Shown in pieces: positions 35,285-44,300 of a stretch of DNA of 64,000 nucleotides. The stretch's first letter is position 1. Each line of letters begins with the position of its first letter. Both the position numbers and the translations under genes were made by a program. The notes under the pieces are model-generated. The model saw nothing but the letters and a program-made list of their open reading frames with translations. It did not search any database and was not told the origin of the DNA. Source of the stretch: Dyadobacter fermentans (GTDB taxonomy: Bacteria; Bacteroidota; Bacteroidia; Cytophagales; Spirosomataceae); assembly GCF_019924045.1 (NCBI RefSeq), contig NZ_JAHXBN010000017.1, forward strand, positions 62,001 through 126,000, read 5' to 3'.

Positions 35285-37733
35285 GTTTTTTGAGATATCT
35301 CCGTGCGGCGGCATTGCTCGCAAGTGTGGTAAACGCCACTATGGTGATGGAACTGACCGGCATCAGGATTGCAGCGATGACCGGCGAAAGGTGGCCTGTT
35401 ACCGCAAACGAGAGTCCCAGTATATTGTAGATCAATGAAATAGCGAAGCTCTGACGAATAATGCGCTGACCGCTGCGGGCGAGGGCAATGTATCCCGGCA
35501 GCAGGCTGAGCTGATTACCTTCCACGATCGCGTCGCAGGAAGGGGAGAAGTTGTTGATATCATCCGAAACAGCCAACCCCACGTCGCTCTGGCGCAATGC
35601 ACCGGCATCGTTCAGCCCATCGCCGACCATAAGCACGTGGCGGCCTTCACGTTGCAATCCGCGTACGAAATCCAGTTTTTGCTCGGGTTTCTGGTTAAAA
35701 AGTAGCAATGCGTTCTCGCCGAAGAGCGGTGCGAGCAGATCGCGGTCGGTCGGTCGGTCGCCGGAGAGCAGATAGGTACGGATGCCTGCCTGACGCAATG
35801 CGGAAAGTGTTTCGGGCAGTTCGGGCCGGTATTTGCTGCGGATTGTGAAATAGCCCCTTACGACCTCGTCGATAGCCACATACACCCGGCTCGACTGCCC
35901 GGTACTTTCCGCATTGCTGATTGCTCCAACCCAGTCGGCAGAGCCAACCTTCACCCTTCGTGCGCCCCATTGCGCGGCCATCCCTTTGCCACTGGTTTCC
36001 GAAAAGCCCGTCAGCACACGCCTGCTGGCCGGCACATCGGCCAAATGCTTCGCGATGAGCCGGCTTAACGGGTGGGAGGATTGTCCCACGAGGGTTTTGA
36101 TCATCACCAGCTCATCCCGGGTCGAAGGTTCGCCTGTAAAGTCGATTTCCGCGTCGTCGGGAAGGGTAATGGTGCCTGTTTTATCAAAAACAACGGCGTC
36201 GGTCCTCGCCAGCCGTTCGATACTGTGCGCATTTTTAGGGTAAAAGCGGTTTCGGCTGAAAACGCTCAGGAGGTTGCCGTTCGTAAATGTGGATGAAAGC
36301 AGTAATGCACAGGGGCAAGCCACCAGCAACGTGGTGGTGAATGCCAGGAATGCGGTTTCCGGGTTTTTATTGACAAAAAACCAGAAGGCAAAAGTTACCG
36401 CTGCAATGCCCAGCACGATCAGCGAAAAATAGCGGTTAATGCGTGCCGCCAGCGATTTGTTGGCGTCGTCTTTCTCGCGGGTAAATGCCTCATTATTCCA
36501 AAGTTGCGTGAGGTAGCTTTGGGAGACTTCCCGCAGTACTTCCAGCTCGATGGCCGCGCCTTTTTGCTTGCCGCCCGCATAAATGGTATCGCCTTTCCGT
36601 CTTTCGATCGGTTGCGATTCGCCGGAAACGAAGCTGTAATCGACCATCGCTACCGCGCTTTGCAGCACCGCATCGGCCGGGATCAGTTCTTCATTTCTGA
36701 CCAGCATCCGGTCGCCTTTTTGCAGGTCGGTAATGGGTTTCCGTGCCTCGATTCCATCGTTCAGGACGGAAATGGCAATAGGGAAATAGGATTTATAATC
36801 GCGATCAAACGAAACGCCGGCGTAAGTTTTGTCCTGAAAATACCGGCCTACGAGCATAAAAAATACGGCTCCGGCAAATGAATCCAGGTATCCGGGCCCG
36901 GTTTGCGTAGCGAGCTGGTAAATGCTGATCAGGAAAACGCAGCTCAATGCGAGGGCAATCGGCGCATCGATGTTCAGGTAACGCCCTTTCAGCGCCGACC
37001 AGGCAGATTTGTAGAAATCCGCCGCGCAGTAGAACAGCACCGGCAAGCTTAGGGCGAGGTTAAGAATACCAAAAAGCGTGCGGAGATTCTGGTCCGAGGT
37101 GTTTTGCCCCAAATGAAAGTATTCGGGAAAGCTCAGCATCATGATATTTCCGAATGCAAATCCGGCAATTCCGATTTTATAAAGCCGGGTGCGGTTCCAT
37201 TTCCCCGCTTTCTTACCCGACAAATCGTCCATGCTCAGGTAAGGCTCATATCCGATGCGCGTAAGCAGCGCAGCGAGTTCGCTCAGCCGTAATGCAGGTG
37301 CGTCAAACGTAATTCTGACCTTTTTTTCGGGGAAATTCACCACCGAGCTCCGCACCGCGGGGTTGAGGCGGTACAGGTGTTCGAGCAGCCAGATACACGA
37401 GCTGCAATGCATTTTCGGAAGGTACCAGTATACGGTGGTCAGATGTCCGTCCGTGAACTCGATCATCTTGTCGTGCACTTCGGGCTGATCGAGGTGGTCG
37501 TATTTACCCTTGTAAAACGCAGGGTCGGGCGAAATGCCCTGTGCACCTTCGATCGCGTAATACTGACAAAGGTCACTTTCTTTCAAAACACTGTAGACGG
37601 TCAGACAACCGTCGCAGCAAAAATCGTGGTTGTCGGCGTGCAGGACGTCATCGCGGCATTCCTCGCCGCAATGGTAGCAAGCCTGTCGTGTATCGGAAAT
37701 GGCCTCCGGGGCCGTCAATATGCTCATGGTCAT
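35259..37733 (-). CDS. ccoI: CcoI/FixI copper-translocating P1B-type ATPase
   Basis: 824 residues. The cysteine-rich N-terminus (ACYHCGEECRDD, FCCDGCLTVY) is typical of FixI. An HMA-type metal-binding domain follows (MHCSSCIWLLEHLYRLNPAV, CxxC). Eight membrane helices include the metal-transport motif ACPCALLLSS. The actuator motif is seen as SFVSGESQPIE, the phosphorylation motif as DKTGTIT, with HP in SSHPLSR and GDGLNDAGALRQSDVG. It exports copper to the periplasm for cbb3 assembly. It is upstream of ccoS on the same strand, with its own activator box at 37808-37819. MTM gives two possible starts six bases apart. Confidence 0.96.
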   Translation of the reverse strand: MTMSILTAPEAISDTRQACYHCGEECRDDVLHADNHDFCCDGCLTVYSVLKESDLCQYYAIEGAQGISPDPAFYKGKYDHLDQPEVHDKMIEFTDGHLTTVYWYLPKMHCSSCIWLLEHLYRLNPAVRSSVVNFPEKKVRITFDAPALRLSELAALLTRIGYEPYLSMDDLSGKKAGKWNRTRLYKIGIAGFAFGNIMMLSFPEYFHLGQNTSDQNLRTLFGILNLALSLPVLFYCAADFYKSAWSALKGRYLNIDAPIALALSCVFLISIYQLATQTGPGYLDSFAGAVFFMLVGRYFQDKTYAGVSFDRDYKSYFPIAISVLNDGIEARKPITDLQKGDRMLVRNEELIPADAVLQSAVAMVDYSFVSGESQPIERRKGDTIYAGGKQKGAAIELEVLREVSQSYLTQLWNNEAFTREKDDANKSLAARINRYFSLIVLGIAAVTFAFWFFVNKNPETAFLAFTTTLLVACPCALLLSSTFTNGNLLSVFSRNRFYPKNAHSIERLARTDAVVFDKTGTITLPDDAEIDFTGEPSTRDELVMIKTLVGQSSHPLSRLIAKHLADVPASRRVLTGFSETSGKGMAAQWGARRVKVGSADWVGAISNAESTGQSSRVYVAIDEVVRGYFTIRSKYRPELPETLSALRQAGIRTYLLSGDRPTDRDLLAPLFGENALLLFNQKPEQKLDFVRGLQREGRHVLMVGDGLNDAGALRQSDVGLAVSDDINNFSPSCDAIVEGNQLSLLPGYIALARSGQRIIRQSFAISLIYNILGLSFAVTGHLSPVIAAILMPVSSITIVAFTTLASNAAARRYLKKLTNVIKRT

Positions 37734-37776
37734 GGTCTGGATTAAACCTTATCCAAAATTGGAGCATACGATCAGC

Positions 37777-37819
37777 CGAACGGATGACGGAAAGATGGGG
37801 AAAAAACTGACTTTGGTCA
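37777..37819 (-). promoter_or_regulatory. Predicted ccoI promoter with activator box
   Basis: On the minus strand TGACCAAAGTCA (37819-37808, identical to the hemN box) is followed after 23 bp by TCCGTTCG (37784-37777), a 4-of-6 match to TAnnTTTG at the same spacing as in hemN. It lies 75 bp before ccoI and overlaps the stop codon of the Panacea antitoxin gene. Confidence 0.6.
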
Positions 37820-38803
37820 GGAATTATAGCTTATGCCCTGATTGAGTTCAAATGCATAGCGATAGTTGATCAGCGCTTTTTGTTCTGCATTAGTATACCA
37901 GCCTTTTTCTTCGTGGCTGAGATTCACAATGTCGTCCGTTGCGAGCTTGCCATATTGTTGGGCCACAAATTCCAGCACTTTCAACTCCGTGTCTGAAAAT
38001 AGTGCTTTGTCAAACGATGTGGAGGCTTTGATTTCGTCGCCATACGCACCATTCCCAAAATATTGCTCTTCGATGCTGATCTGTCCTTGTTGTGAAAGAT
38101 CCACATACATTTTCTGAAACTGCGCAGGTACCGGACCGAACTGTATTGCTCTGTATTCCAGTCCGGTAATTGAGTATCCCGTTAGGCGGTAAGCATTGAA
38201 ATCGGCATAGAATAGCAACTTGTTCAATTTGGTTTTGAACAGCGTAATCTTCCTTAATACCTGAAAAAATGCGATCATACCAGCGATTTTGGCAAAATCA
38301 GGTTGACGGTAGCCATTAAGTCTTGATGGAAATATCTTTTCGGCAGCAAATTCTATACTTTGGTTCTCCCCGGCCAGCGTCAGCTTTTTAATTTCTTTAT
38401 CGCTCAGAAAATGCACGCTCGCAGTAACCTGCTGGACAAATGTTGCCGGGTTACGGATCGACATAATGAGCCTCCCGATGGCTACGGACGGCACTTCTCC
38501 TGCTTCATACAGGCGATATGAATTCGCACCAAGCCCTAAAATTTCTGACATTTTGCTGGCTGAGATCCCGTAACCTTCCCTGATTCGCCTGATTTCTTCC
38601 GGAAACGGAATCCCGTACTTTTCGCGGTACTGGTTATGCACCTGCACGATACTCAACTCGTCGAGGCGGTCGTCGGAAAAACGCTCGCCGGAATCTTCGC
38701 ATTCGTAATAATGCGTAACGACTTCAAATTCTTCTTTTCTGAATGTCAGGCTCGCTACTTCGTTTCGTACCTGCATTTCCTTTCCTGTAATCGGACTTTT
38801 CAT
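37817..38803 (-). CDS. Antitoxin: degenerate MqsA zinc region + HTH + DUF4065 (Panacea/SocA) domain
   Basis: 328 residues. The N-terminal 60 residues match the MqsA/YgiT zinc region, but the first CxxC is lost (SPITGKEM; only one cysteine remains in YECEDSGE). An Xre-like HTH follows (IRRIREGYGISASKMSEILG, then ANSYRLYEAGEVPSVAIGRL; about 75-125). The C-terminal DUF4065 domain (about 180-310; KLNKLLFYADFNAYRLTGYS, YRAIQFGPVPAQF, LSHEEKGWY) is the Panacea domain known to neutralise diverse toxins. Its ATG overlaps the stop of the MqsR-like toxin gene (ATGA), so this is the second gene of a toxin-antitoxin operon. Confidence 0.87.
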   Translation of the reverse strand: MKSPITGKEMQVRNEVASLTFRKEEFEVVTHYYECEDSGERFSDDRLDELSIVQVHNQYREKYGIPFPEEIRRIREGYGISASKMSEILGLGANSYRLYEAGEVPSVAIGRLIMSIRNPATFVQQVTASVHFLSDKEIKKLTLAGENQSIEFAAEKIFPSRLNGYRQPDFAKIAGMIAFFQVLRKITLFKTKLNKLLFYADFNAYRLTGYSITGLEYRAIQFGPVPAQFQKMYVDLSQQGQISIEEQYFGNGAYGDEIKASTSFDKALFSDTELKVLEFVAQQYGKLATDDIVNLSHEEKGWYTNAEQKALINYRYAFELNQGISYNS

Positions 38804-39159
38804 AATGTTTGTTTAAATGGATACCGCATCGGCCTTTCGGCAATGTGAAATGATATGCAAAGGGTATTCGCATTAGCCCGGCCCATCGAAATTTTGATAT
38901 AAAGTGGATGTCCCTGAAAGTTTTTGCCGAAAACCCACATGTCGCTGATTTGATAAAGTGTATCTGTCAGCGGGCCTTCAACGTAGTCATCGACGTTAAT
39001 CTATTCAATGATTTGCCGTCGTTTTGCGGGCGAAATTTCGAGTAGTAACATTGTCTGAGCGTTCTTCGGATTTTTCCTCTCCGTAAACAGGATGTCGAAT
39101 ATCCTGTATTTCACAAAGAAGTCGTCCAGGAAGCGTTGTACTTCGTGACGGTCGGGCAT
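38800..39159 (-). pseudogene. MqsR-family toxin interrupted by an in-frame TAG
   Basis: From ATG 39159 the frame codes 52 residues (MPDRHEVQRF...), then TAG at 39001-39003. It continues in the same frame for 66 residues (INVDDYVEGP..., DMWVFGKNFQGHPLYIKISM, CISFHIAERPM) to TGA 38800-38802, which overlaps the antitoxin start. The layout and the segments IIE-x-INVDDY, WVFG, YIKI and ISFH line up with MqsR RNase toxins (compare IIGLSESDFY in the E. coli protein); the stop falls where that protein has Leu. A single TTG-to-TAG change would explain it. Both halves are well preserved, so the mutation is recent, an assembly error, or suppressed. Confidence 0.82.
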
Positions 39160-39180
39160 AGTGTGTATGTGTATTTAATT

Positions 39181-39225
39181 TTATAGTTTAAAATTACCAA
39201 TATTATGCTGTATTTTCAACTATAA
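39181..39225. promoter_or_regulatory. Inverted repeat upstream of the toxin-antitoxin operon
   Basis: TTATAGTTTAAAAT (39181-39194) and ATTTTCAACTATAA (39212-39225) form a 14-bp inverted repeat with one mismatch and a 17-bp spacer. It lies 22 bp upstream of the toxin start, a usual place for the autoregulatory operator bound by an MqsA-type HTH antitoxin. Binding is inferred. Confidence 0.6.
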
Positions 39226-39369
39226 AGTTTTATTTTTTTAAAACAATACAAAAACTCGCTAAAATTCTTACCAATCCCCGTCGGTTTTGACCGGCGGATC
39301 AGCGAACTTGCGGACTCCAAACCCTTTCTGACAACCATCGCTTCCGAAAACCCAAATAGCACCGACGAT

Positions 39370-39933
39370 ATGTTACTCGCCCGTATGCAAACGGGCGATA
39401 GTGAAGCTTTTGCCGCGCTGTACCGTAAATACTGGCGTCGGCTGTTCGATGCCGCCTACCGGCGGATCCTGCTACGCGAAGAAAGTGAGGAAATTATCCA
39501 GGAAATTTTTGTCGACCTCTGGGCCAAACGTGAAACGCTGCTGATTTCGGTATCACTCGAAGCCTACCTGTTCGGTGCGTTGCGGTACAGCATTTATAAC
39601 CTGATCCGTTTCCGTAAAATCAGGGAGGCTTACCTCGAACATCTGCTGCAAGTGCCGGGCGACCAGAATAACTATATCGAGGATCGCCTGCATTACGAGG
39701 AGCTCGCCCGCGCACTGGAAAGCAGCGTTCAAAACCTGCCTGAAAAATTGCGGAAAGTATACCTGCTCAGCAGGAAGGAGCACCTCACTTATAAGGAGAT
39801 TGCGGAGCAGGAACAAATTCCGGTGGACACGGTCGAAAAGCAGATGGGCCGTGCGCTGAAAATCCTGCGTGAAAATCTGAAAGAGTTTGCCTGGGCGTGG
39901 ATTGTGCTGGAAATGTGGGGTTTATATCCATAA
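39370..39933 (+). CDS. ECF RNA polymerase sigma factor (Bacteroidota FecI-like)
   Basis: 187 residues. Region 2 shows SEAFAALYRKYWRRLFDAAY and EEIIQEIFVDLWAKRETL; region 4 shows LPEKLRKVYLLSRKEHLTYK and PVDTVEKQMGRALKILRENL. This is the sigma group that partners FecR proteins in polysaccharide utilisation loci. The fecR-like gene starts 74 bp downstream and the SusC-type receptor has an STN domain, so the whole relay is present: ligand, SusC N-terminal domain, FecR, sigma, susCD transcription. Confidence 0.94.
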   Translation: MLLARMQTGDSEAFAALYRKYWRRLFDAAYRRILLREESEEIIQEIFVDLWAKRETLLISVSLEAYLFGALRYSIYNLIRFRKIREAYLEHLLQVPGDQNNYIEDRLHYEELARALESSVQNLPEKLRKVYLLSRKEHLTYKEIAEQEQIPVDTVEKQMGRALKILRENLKEFAWAWIVLEMWGLYP

Positions 39934-40007
39934 AAAAAGTCGGGCGGGCCGTGGCGGTAACCGCGCCGGAGTGTTACTATATCAAAAGCGGAGAAGTATA
40001 TCGACGA

Positions 40008-40979
40008 ATGGACAAAGATCGCTTGCTGTATTTACTGGAAAATGACAAGAGCGGACAGAACTCGCCCGCGGAGGCCGAGGAACTGGAAGCCTGGTATCGT
40101 TCGGCGGAATCGCGCCCGGCGTTCACCGATGGATTGTCTGCCGATGGTTTGTCGGCATTGGAAGATAAGCTCTTTGCCCGCATACAGACAGCCAATGCGG
40201 AATCTGAGGAATGGGTAGACGTGCTGCCTGCTGGCAAATCCGGCTGGTATGGCTGGGGTAAGATCGCGGCAGCGGTGCTGTTCCTGATTGTTGCGGGGCT
40301 TGGTTTGTATATGTTTCAACGGCAAAACGGCCGCATTACCGAACGCACCGGCTTCGGCGAAACCCGCGTACTGACGTTGCCCGATGGCTCGGAAGTTACC
40401 TTGAATGGGAACTCGGTGCTTTCATACGATGCCGAATGGTCGGAGTTGCGTGAAGTGCGGCTGGAAGGCGAGGGGTATTTCAAGGTGGTTCATACCAAGG
40501 ATCACCGGAAGTTTCGCGTACGTACGGGAGCGGATTTCAGCCTCGATGTGCTGGGCACACAGTTCAATGTCAGCAAGCGCGAGAGCGGCACGCGGATAGT
40601 CCTCGACGAAGGAAAGGTCCGGTGCAACCTGGGCGACTCGGAAAGTGATACGCTGGTCCTTAGGCCGGGCGAAATGGTCCAGTTTCGTAAAAAGCCATCG
40701 GATTACCAGCGCGAGCGCGTAGAAAAGGGGCTCTACTCGGCCTGGAAAGATCATAAACTCATTTTCAAAAACACTTCACTACGGGAGGTCGCCGGGATAT
40801 TGCGGGATACCTATGGCCTGGAAACAGACTCCAGCCGTCCCGAATTACTCGATCGCCAGATCTCGGGCTCCGTCCCGACAGACAATGTCGATCTGCTTCT
40901 TCAAGGTGTTGCCGAAGCATCGGCCGTGACCATCACGCGCGACGGCGACCAGTTGGTCATAGCGCCCAAATCTGAATAA
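40008..40979 (+). CDS. FecR-family anti-sigma factor
   Basis: 323 residues from ATG 40008; the frame is open to 39897, but that part overlaps the sigma gene and lacks family sequence. The N-terminal cytoplasmic part (about 1-80, LLENDKSGQNSPAEAEELEA) binds sigma. One membrane helix (GKIAAAVLFLIVAGLGLYMF) follows. The periplasmic FecR domain has TRVLTLPDGSEVTLNGNSVL, VRLEGEGYFKVV and LGTQFNVS, and a C-terminal DUF4974 domain (KLIFKNTSLREVAGILRDTY). It relays the signal from the SusC STN domain. Confidence 0.95.
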   Translation: MDKDRLLYLLENDKSGQNSPAEAEELEAWYRSAESRPAFTDGLSADGLSALEDKLFARIQTANAESEEWVDVLPAGKSGWYGWGKIAAAVLFLIVAGLGLYMFQRQNGRITERTGFGETRVLTLPDGSEVTLNGNSVLSYDAEWSELREVRLEGEGYFKVVHTKDHRKFRVRTGADFSLDVLGTQFNVSKRESGTRIVLDEGKVRCNLGDSESDTLVLRPGEMVQFRKKPSDYQRERVEKGLYSAWKDHKLIFKNTSLREVAGILRDTYGLETDSSRPELLDRQISGSVPTDNVDLLLQGVAEASAVTITRDGDQLVIAPKSE

Positions 40980-41043
40980 GGCGGGAAGTATGAAACCGAG
41001 AAGTCAGGAAAGTCATTAGGTCAAGAGCTGCAAGTCGGGTACT

Positions 41044-41071
41044 GGCAGTTATATAACTGCCATATTTTTTG
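41044..41071 (+). terminator. Terminator after the sigma/FecR operon
   Basis: The perfect 18-bp palindrome GGCAGTTATATAACTGCC (41044-41061) followed by ATATTTTTTG forms an intrinsic terminator. It separates the sigma-fecR unit from the susC promoter region. Confidence 0.8.
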
Positions 41072-41120
41072 CATGCTTAATTTGTAATTTAATTTATTAA
41101 TTATCTTAAAAATCAAATTT

Positions 41121-41128
41121 TATATTTG
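41121..41128 (+). promoter_or_regulatory. Possible -7 element upstream of susC
   Basis: TATATTTG matches TAnnTTTG exactly within the AT-rich 335-bp gap upstream of susC. No TTTG lies at the usual 19-bp distance, as could be expected of a promoter read by the ECF sigma factor. If used, the leader would be about 180 nt. No other gene is seen in this gap. Confidence 0.35.
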
Positions 41129-41314
41129 AAATAACGATAAATTACTACTTATGGACCCACTGAATTTGCACTGTTAAAAATTTTCAAAAAAAAGTTGCAT
41201 TCCGTGTGGCGGTAGGCCAAATGAAACGGTACTCTATGTTTAGAATCGCGAAATAATGTGGTACGCGTTCGGATTTTGGCCATTTAAACAAACCCTGTAA
41301 AAGCGCTTTCGCCT

Positions 41315-44300
41315 ATGAAACGACTGATCACTACTCTTAACCTGATCGCAATTTGCTGTTGTACCGTATTGGCGGTGCACGCGCAGAACGTCGCGCTGTC
41401 GAGGCTCGATGAGGGCGCCCCGCATCGGGTGAGCCCTGGCGGTGACTCACGCCCGCGCCAGGCGGTAACCCTGGAATCGAAACTTCGCGAACTGGAAAAA
41501 CAGTTCAATGTATCCTTCCTGTACAACTCCGGCTATGTCAACGGTAAAACCGTGAAGGAGTCCGGTAAGGCTGGCTCATTGGAACATTCGTTGCGTAAAA
41601 TCCTGGAACCGAATAATCTGGCTTTCAAGAAGCTGCGCGATAATTTCTATGTGATCTACATTAAAGATGAATCCACAGAAAAAGCCGGTGATCGCCCCGA
41701 TGCTGAGCGGAAAACATCGCTGGAGTCGCAGCCGACGGGACAGTTGCAGGCTACGCAGCCGGTAAATACGCTCGCTTCCTTATTGAAGGGCGCCGCGGAA
41801 CGTAAGGTAGCGAATGTTGCGCTGACGGTCTCCGGTGTGGTGGCCGACGCCGTTTCGGGCGAGCCGTTGCCTGGTGCCAGTGTAGTTGTAAAAGGTTCTG
41901 GTACAGGCACAACCACAAACGGAGAGGGGCGGTACGAGCTTCCGAATGTACCTGAGAACGCGACATTGGTATTTTCATTCATCGGTTACCTGTCGGCCGA
42001 GGCGCCAGTGGACAACCGTTCGGTAATCGATATGAAACTATCGACCGATTCAAAGTCGCTCTCGGAAGTAGTGGTTGTAGGGTACGGTACTGTTTCCAAG
42101 AAGGATGTGACGGGCTCGGTGGCCTCGATAGGGGGCGATGAGATCCGGAATATGCCCGTGCGCTCTGCAACGGATGCTTTGCAGGGCAAGGCCGCGGGCG
42201 TGATGGTGACGCAGTCGAGCGGGAGCCCGGGCTCCGCGGGTATCGTGCGTATACGGGGGATCGGTTCGATCAACAACTCCAATGAGCCGCTTTACATCGT
42301 CGACGGGCTACCGCAAACGGGTATCGGTTGGTTGAACCCGAACGACATCGAGACGATGGATATTCATAAGGATGCGTCCGCGGCTGCTATTTATGGTTCG
42401 CGAGCTTCGAATGGCCTGGTGATGATCACGACCAAAAAAGGAGCCAAATCGGAAGCAATAAGCGTTTCGTTCGATAGCTACTATGGCTTGCAATCGCCGT
42501 GGAAGCGCCCGCACATGCTGAACGCCGAGGAGTTTATCAATTATAAAAACCGTGCAGCCGAAGCGGTGGGCGTCACCCCGCCGATCTCTCCGGACATGAA
42601 GACCCAGGCGCTCAATTTTGTACGTGCGAACACGGGGCCTAACGGTACCGACTGGTGGAAGCAGATTATCCATGAAAATGCGCCGGTACAGAGCTACAAT
42701 ATCAATGTTTCGGGTGGTAGTAAAAAGGTCGATTTTGCTTCCGCATTGGGCTATATGGACCAGAAGGGGATCGTTCGTGGCTCGGATTACCGCCGCATTT
42801 CGTGGCGGAATAATGTGAATGCGGATATCAACGAGCGGGTGCGCCTCGGCAGCAATATTGCCGTGGTTTACGAAAGCCGCCGCAATATCGATGAGAACAA
42901 CCCTTATTCAGGGACGATTTTCAGCGCCATGACAGCCGACCCGATCACGCCCGTTTACCGCGATAACCTTCGGGATGTTCCTTCTTTTTACCAGACCATC
43001 ATGCAAGGCTACGATGCCAGTAATCCATTTTCACGGTATGCCGGGGTGTTGTATTCCAACAAACCGAACCCGGTAGGGCAGATTGAGCGGATGCGGCAGA
43101 GCATTTGGGAGGGTATCAGCATGAAAGGTGGTGCGAACCTGGAAGTAAAAATCCTTGAACCGCTCAAATTCCGCAGCAACTTTGGTCTCGACGTTCACCG
43201 GGGCCTTTCCAAAGGCTTTACTCCGCAGTATTACCTCAATGGGTATGACTACGCGACCTACAATACGATCAGTAACTATTCCTATTGGTCCAATTACTTT
43301 GTCTGGGAGAATACGCTGGCATTTGACCAGGTTTGGGGCCAGCATCGCCTGAATGTGCTCGCAGGTACCTCGGCGGAGCTCACGAAAGGACTGGAATATG
43401 GTGCTTCCAAGCAGGGAGCCGTTAATAATGAGGAGGATATGCGGATTATCAACGCCGCTACGATCAATCCGGGCGCATCGGGCTACACTTATTCCAATGC
43501 ATTGAACTCCTATTTTGGAAGGGTAAGTTATTCATTTGGAGGTAAGTATGTGCTGACGGCCAACGTGCGTCGTGACGGTACTTCCCGGTTTGCGAAGGAT
43601 TATCGCTGGGGTACGTTTCCTTCGGTGTCGGCGGCATGGAACTTTACCAATGAAGAGTTTTTCAAAGATGCGGGTCTGAAATGGCTCTCGGAAGGTAAGC
43701 TGCGTGCCAGCTACGGGCAAATCGGTAACCAGAATATCACGAATGGTGCTTATTTGTCGACCTACGGCAATAACAGCCGCTACCTTTTTGGGGATAATAA
43801 AACCTGGTATATGGGAGCGGGTCGCGGCAGCATCGGGAACCCAATGTTGCAATGGGAGACGTCCAATCAGACCGATATTGGTGTAGACCTTGCATTTTTA
43901 AATAACAAACTGACGCTCACTGCGGATTATTTCAAAAAGGCGGTCGACAATATGCTGCTTATCGTACCACTACCCACCACACTGGGGTATCCTAATTTCC
44001 CCTGGTCAAATGCGGGTAAGATGGTGAACAAGGGCTGGGATTTTGCGATCGGGTATGATGATGAAGTGGCTGGTTTCCAGTATGGTATCAAGGCTACGCT
44101 CTCGACTTTCTCCAACAAGGTAACCACGCTCGGTGGCGGTGAACCCATTTATTCGACGGCGCATTTGGGTGAAACCATCACCAAAACCGAAGAAGGAATG
44201 CCTGTGGGCTATTATTTCGGATGGCAGACGGACGGTATTTTCCAGACGCAGGACGAGGTTAATGCCAGCGCACAGAAAGGCCTTTCGACAGCCGGGGATA

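Noticed and set aside
41003..41030. Three GTCA tetramers after fecR, possible third copy of the 10-bp ladder
   Set aside because: Spacing is 9 and 8 bp, there is no TGAC arm and no AGTCCTTGG core, so it does not meet the pattern.
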